Assembly: GCA_049999765.1 (NCBI GenBank) | Contig: JBNGIQ010009374.1 | Location: 1 to 23,630 of the forward strand | Reading direction: 5' to 3' | Length of the DNA: 23,630 nt | From: Phaeoceros laevis | Taxonomy: Eukaryota; Anthocerotophyta; Anthocerotopsida; Notothyladales | Shown here: piece after piece, positions 19,341 through 23,630 of the stretch | How the letters are laid out: every line of letters begins with the position of its first letter | How positions within the stretch are numbered: position 1 is the first letter of the stretch | The notes under the pieces: model-generated | Seen by the model: only the letters and a program-made list of their open reading frames with translations | What the model was told of the DNA's origin: nothing | The model's database searches: none | Made by a program: the position numbers and the translations under genes

Positions 19341-20071
19341 GTGAGAGGCAAGCAAGCTTGGGGAGGATTTCAAAGGAGGGAGAGGCCCCGCCGTCTGACA
19401 TGGCCTGCCTCGCTGGGGAGCCGGGACCACAGCTGGCGATTTTTCACTCGTTCCTGCCTGCTCTTGAAACCAATTGCCAGCTTGGGCTTGCAGATGGGCA
19501 TCTTGACGCAACATATATTACTTTTTCTTTGTGTCTGGTGGCCCCGCTGGCAGCTGCAATGAGCGGTCATCTTGCCTGCGCAGCTAAGTACTGTAGAGTG
19601 TAGACTGTCAGTGCTGAAGGATTTCCAGTGTAAAAAGAGTTTATTCGAGTGGGGTAAAAGGAGAGAAGTTAACCTGGCGAGATGCACTTGACAATGTAAT
19701 GAATTCGCTTTAAAGGTTTGGGTGGAGCCTTCAAGTTCAAGTTCAGCAGGACTATGGCACTGGCATCCCATGCGATGCGCCAATCAATCAATCTTGCTTT
19801 GGTGTGTTCATACGCCAATCAAGCTTTGATTTTCACATTGTCAATGAAAGCCGTTTCTGTTTTATCCCTGCCATGTCCCCACAGCGACCTTGAATCCCAC
19901 CTTCACCACTGGGAATATGGCAGCTAGCTGCTAACTGGCACTACTAAGCAAGCTGCAGCTTTTGGCTAACTTGAAATGACCGGCGCTACTGGTGTCGGCT
20001 TATTTCGGTAGCCTTCCAGCCTCAGGAGAAGCACGTGTACAAAGTGGGGGTGGGACAAAAAGCATTCCATA
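19341..20071. repeat. Flank repeat R2, copy 2
   Basis: Second copy of the segment at 17886-18611, same orientation. The similarity extends left (19200-19340) to the 8640-8870 fragment. A one-base variant of the 34-bp core is at 19965-19998. It is followed by the plus-strand membrane-protein frames starting at 20142. Confidence 0.85.
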
Positions 20072-20141
20072 CAAGTCTACGAAAAATAGGACAGGATTCA
20101 CATGAAACGGAGACACCATCCAAGTTCCAATCCACACTGGC

Positions 20142-21968
20142 ATGGCACTAGACAGCTCCAGCCTGGCAGGAGCCATATTCCTGGCCCTATTCCACATTTT
20201 GTACATCAAGTCATGCTGGATCGAATATTATGGAGATCAAAACGGATGGAGCTTTCGATTTCGTCCTTCTACGGATCTAGGCGGTGGAACCATTTGGATG
20301 CGATGCATGTATGCTGTTTTCTGGATCCCTCTTTTTGGCTTTCCCCTGTTGATTTTGCTGAAGAGCTTTGGGCGAGATCCTTTCAGGCTCCAAGCTGTAC
20401 TATCGGATTTTCTTTCTCCTCCCCGAGTGTTCAAGGGAATCGGACTGCTTGCTGACTTCCTGGATGGTTCTATCTCATTTTCGTCTACATATTTTTTGCT
20501 CTCGTGGTTAGCGTAGAAATTTGTAATCGAACCTTGGCGCTGAATGAATATGGTCGCAGCATGTTTTATCAGGGCTTTTTTCATAGAGATATTCATACTG
20601 GGGTGCATTGCTAATGCCTACTACGCGGAAAGATCAAAACGGAGAGCCACGAAAATACTCACTTTTGGTGCAATGATTGCGAAGTGGGCTGGTCGTTCTT
20701 CTGAGTCCTTTTCCTCATTATTTCATACACCTACTTCCGTGGACCTACAAGATGTTGGCCAAAGTCAGGGTTGGTAGAGTTGTCCCATTCCGGTTCCACC
20801 TCCGGTGCGAATGCAGGCATAGAGAGCACCCCATAGACGGGCAAGACGGCCGCATCTTCTACGTGGTGGACAGGCACTTCCCCATGGAGGAACTCATTCG
20901 CCTGGGTTCTGTCAAAACAGCACGTGCTGCGCTGAAAGCTGGCAACTCTATGGCCCCAGGCTTGGCAGGTCTTGCCGCCTTCCTGCTCTACGAAGATACT
21001 CCTGTGTACTGTGACACCATTGAGTCTTTGAGCACTCAGTGTGGTACGGCTGATGACAGAATTTCGAACGAGGCACTACGGGTGCAGGTGGAGAAGAACA
21101 TGCAAAACAGTCGTGCAGGACCGTGGATGACCGCATTCCTAAATTTTGGCCCCGGCGCTAAGGAAATCCAGAAATTCCGAAACGACTTTCTGTTGATGGA
21201 GGTTGAGTACCTCGCTTCCTCCTCCACCAACAGCAAAGCTTGGGTCTGCGAAACCCACTGCAACGAAGGGGTGGATCAGAGAACCCTAAGAAGGATAATC
21301 TGAGTCCGGGGGAGCACAAATCAGCCTGCCTCTATTGTGTACACTATTACACAGGTAATGGAATGTTCATCTTGAAACCTGGAAGGTTGGCATTTCAAAG
21401 CTTCCAGCAGATGTACTAGCTGGAAATGTATTCTTGAGTCCCAGCAAAGGTCACGCACATTTCTGTGGAAAATCCCTGGCCGTCACCTCTAAGAAGAGTT
21501 CATCTCGTGGATGTGCTTGCCCTTAGGGATGTGCTGAATGCTGCGCCAAGGGTCACCCTCCCACCAGTCGGCTTTCTTACCTTGAGCTGGTCTTTTTTGT
21601 TACAAACACGATATGGGGGATGTTTGGTCAGCTGCTTTTGAACTCTGCTTTGGACATTGATCTCACCAGGCTGTGCAAGGAAGCCGGAGACGTTACTTTG
21701 GATGTGGTCTACACTTGTTGTGAGACAGAGCAAGGCATTGCAGCCCTTGAGGTGGGCAAAATTTAATAAACTTCCTATCCATGCTAGTCAAGGAAATCGT
21801 CCTGTGAATGAGTTGTTAGGCAAGGCTAAGAAGGTGTGCTCGGGGGCCTTGGAGCTATTGCAGCCCAAGAATGGCGAGGAGGAAGATGTGGGAGATGAGG
21901 GAGATCAATTGGAAGGTGGGGACGATATATTTGTAGCTGTGAAGCGATTCTTTTTTGACATCAAGTAG
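20142..21968 (+). pseudogene. Multi-spanning membrane protein, frames broken
   Basis: An ATG at 20142 opens a frame with two hydrophobic segments (LAGAIFLALFHILYI; MYAVFWIPLFGFPLLILL). After about 20456 coding quality moves to another frame carrying WFYLIFVYIFFALVVSV, with no splice site between, which suggests a one-base loss. From about 20700 a third frame reads PFRFHLRCECRHREHPIDG onward to a stop at 21303. A further exon from 21527 (acceptor TTGCCCTTAG) has a membrane segment (LELVFFVTNTIWGMFGQLLL), continues DIDLTRLCKEAGDVTLDVVY, and after an extra A near 21758-21761 goes on as FNKLPIHASQGNRPVNELLG with an acidic tail ending at 21968. This is either a pseudogene or a gene with assembly indels. 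The family is not recognised. Confidence 0.45.
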
Positions 21969-22294
21969 CGAGTAGCATCTTTGTATCCATCTATAGCTAG
22001 AATATTGAGATCACCAATTCTTCCAATTGGTCTCCTAATTAAGCTTCGGCTCTGCAAGCCAGTAGCGGGCTTTAAAAGCTTCTCTGCGCCCGGCCCTGCA
22101 CGGAGAGAGAACCCTTTGGCTGCACTGTCCAGTTCCCACATCCCACAGCAAAGATAAGATTTCTGTTGTGAGCTGTGTACAAGGCTTGATTACTTACTGT
22201 CACAGATGATGCGCTTCATCGGGAATTAATGCAACCGAGGACAGTGACGTGGGTGGAGGAAGACCCGAGGAAGGTTACCTTGCATCAGACTACT
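21969..22294. other. No gene recognised
   Basis: Short frames only on both strands. It lies between the membrane-protein tail and a TATA-like run, and probably contains 3' flank and promoter sequence. Confidence 0.35.
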
Positions 22295-22308
22295 GATATA
22301 TATATAGG
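22295..22308 (+). promoter_or_regulatory. Possible TATA box
   Basis: gatatatatatagg lies about 135 bp upstream of an ATG at 22441. The spacing suits a TATA promoter with a 100-bp leader, but the run is also a simple AT repeat. Confidence 0.3.
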
Positions 22309-22440
22309 CTGAGTAGCTCCGAAGGCAAGCAGGCCAGCAGCAGCGGCCCGCCAGCTGCTCTGATATCACAACTTGCGGTCCTACGAATAGGTCGTTTGAG
22401 CAGGCTTCTTCCCTCGACCTTTTTCCTGTAGGCCTGCCGA

Positions 22441-23029
22441 ATGGCGACATTTGCAATAGCGGACTCTTCGGAGTCGTCTGATGAGGAGGCTCAGTTTACC
22501 AGCTGGAACTAGTGGGTCTTCCTCGACATCAGCGTTAACGTTGATGGATCCAGGGCTCTAGAGTTACATAAGGGAATCGGTGCTGGGCTCCATAGGTCTC
22601 TAGACACCTGGGTATTTGACACGGTGCTACTGCAAAAACCTTTTTTCTGGTTTGCGGTCCGTAGACCATTTTCAGGATTTCTTTCTTTCTTCTGGCACGT
22701 CGCCGCCTCATCAACCTTGCACACGTTTCCATTCTGATTTTGGAGGTTGAAGTTTGAATTGGGCAGGTGTTTGCGACACAGTGCACCAAAGCTAAGTTCA
22801 TCTGGGCAGCGATGCTGCTGTGGCCACCATGGTGAATGATCTGGTTGTGGTCTTGTCCTTCTACTCCAACAAATGGGTCAAGATGTTGCACCAGCTGAAT
22901 GTCCGCACCAAGGACAGGAAGAAGCAATACTGGGCTGAATTCGTGGACAACTATTTTTCCAGGCCCCGGCACGCCACTGCCACACTGCCGCTTCTCACTG
23001 TAGCACAAACTATCTTCACTGCAATGCAG
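22441..23029 (+). CDS. Candidate start of an unidentified gene (two exons)
   Basis: An ATG at 22441 opens MATFAIADSSESSDEEAQF before a TAG at 22510; an intron donor (GCTCA|GTTTAC) precedes the stop. A second exon-like frame at 22810-23029 has acceptor CTGGGCAG and donor ATGCAG|GTTAGA and reads LVVVLSFYSNKWVKMLHQLN, then DRKKQYWAEFVDNYFSRP. The joining is not proven. A long antisense frame (23008-22535) overlaps and could be the real one; it has a basic stretch (RRRRARRKK). The family is not recognised. Confidence 0.25.
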
Positions 23030-23033
23030 GTTA

Positions 23034-23630
23034 GATATTGACCATCATCTTCATTTCGCAAGAGCCTCAACTTGTAAGCATCTTCATCCCGAGACGGCCT
23101 TGGAAGTGAGTCAAGTGGACATACCTACTAGCAGTGCCAAACGCCTGACACACTGGACTTGCCAACCGGTTTCAGGACAGTTGTCAGACCGACAAGGCCT
23201 GCCACAGCGTGGTTTTCCAGCAAACTTCCACTTGGTGCATGAGTTTCACTAGTGGCTTGAGCTCACTGGTATGTATTAAACCCATGTGCTGCCTCCTGTA
23301 TTTATAATCACCCCTCCTGTTCAGATTGTGGCTCCACCTTGGTTTCTTCTTCTGGATCTGCAAGGGTTTAGCTCCTTGGTGTTGTTGTAACCAAAATACG
23401 CAAAGACTCACATGCAGCTAGAGCAGCTGTAAAGAGCCACTCTCATGACACACTTGCATACCAAACAGCAGAAAGTTTCCCGTTCCTGCACTTGTAACCA
23501 AGCCTGGATCAATAGATCCAAGTATGGCAGGAACCCTAATCGGACAGAACCAAAGGAAACTTCCTCCACAGGTCCGACAGAGAATAGACCCAGCTCGTTG
23601 CTACCTGTCAAATTTGGAGCTGGCTGATGT
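23034..23630. other. No gene recognised
   Basis: Short frames on both strands, none with a motif or convincing splice boundaries. The window ends here, so an exon of a neighbouring gene could continue outside it. Confidence 0.35.

Noticed and set aside
20677-21303. ROCO C-terminal domain in the plus-strand membrane protein
   Set aside because: FRFHLRC followed by HPIDGQ reminded me of tails of some algal LRR-GTPases, but the likeness is short and I could not confirm it. It was left as unrecognised.
22535-23008. Minus-strand 157-codon frame as a transposase
   Set aside because: A basic run (RRRRARRKK) is suggestive of DNA binding, but no DDE residues or terminal repeats are visible. It also overlaps a plus-strand exon candidate.

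Overview
This is a stretch of eukaryotic nuclear genome. Coding sequence is split by short GT-AG introns (about 100 to 145 bp), base composition is near 50% GC, and an assembly gap of exactly 100 N lies at 7720-7819. Four things point to the green lineage: a plant-type extracellular LRR protein with an LRRNT cap, a plant-style F-box-associated sequence, a plant-type purple acid phosphatase remnant, and a ROCO GTPase. A streptophyte alga, bryophyte or lycophyte would fit. I cannot name the species.

Layout. 1-2772 holds dispersed repeats and degenerate exon fragments. 2773-6121 (minus) is a five-exon gene for a secreted LRR protein of about 948 aa. 6165-9300 is a patchwork: relics of the ROCO gene, shared flank repeats, two partial F-box-associated copies around the gap, and a short inverted-repeat structure. 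9480-10146 (minus) is a broken purple acid phosphatase. 10567-12045 (minus) has several exon-like segments I cannot identify. 12147-17767 (minus) is the main gene. 17886-20075 contains two copies of a roughly 730-bp segment with another ROCO relic between them. 20142-21968 (plus) encodes pieces of a multi-spanning membrane protein with broken frames. 22295-23029 may be the start of another gene.

The centrepiece is the three-exon gene at 12147-17767. Splicing the three long frames with consensus sites gives one protein of about 1805 aa with the order caspase, LRR, Roc, COR, caspase. Both caspase domains resemble animal-type C14A caspases (GKPK..F.VNSCRG, a p10-like part with S-A-R and G-T-x-F, and a final CPIVV.SLTK strand) rather than plant metacaspases. 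The N-terminal copy has Pro in place of the catalytic His. The C-terminal copy keeps both His and Cys. The design suggests an NLR-like or death-signalling switch: LRR sensor, Roc-COR GTPase and dimerisation module, and a paired dead and live protease.

Around this gene are at least two relics of its N-terminal region and repeated copies of what is probably its 5' flank. Together with the LRR receptor-like gene and F-box fragments, this looks like a birth-and-death cluster of recognition or cell-death genes. Functional statements are inference from sequence; no search or expression data were available.
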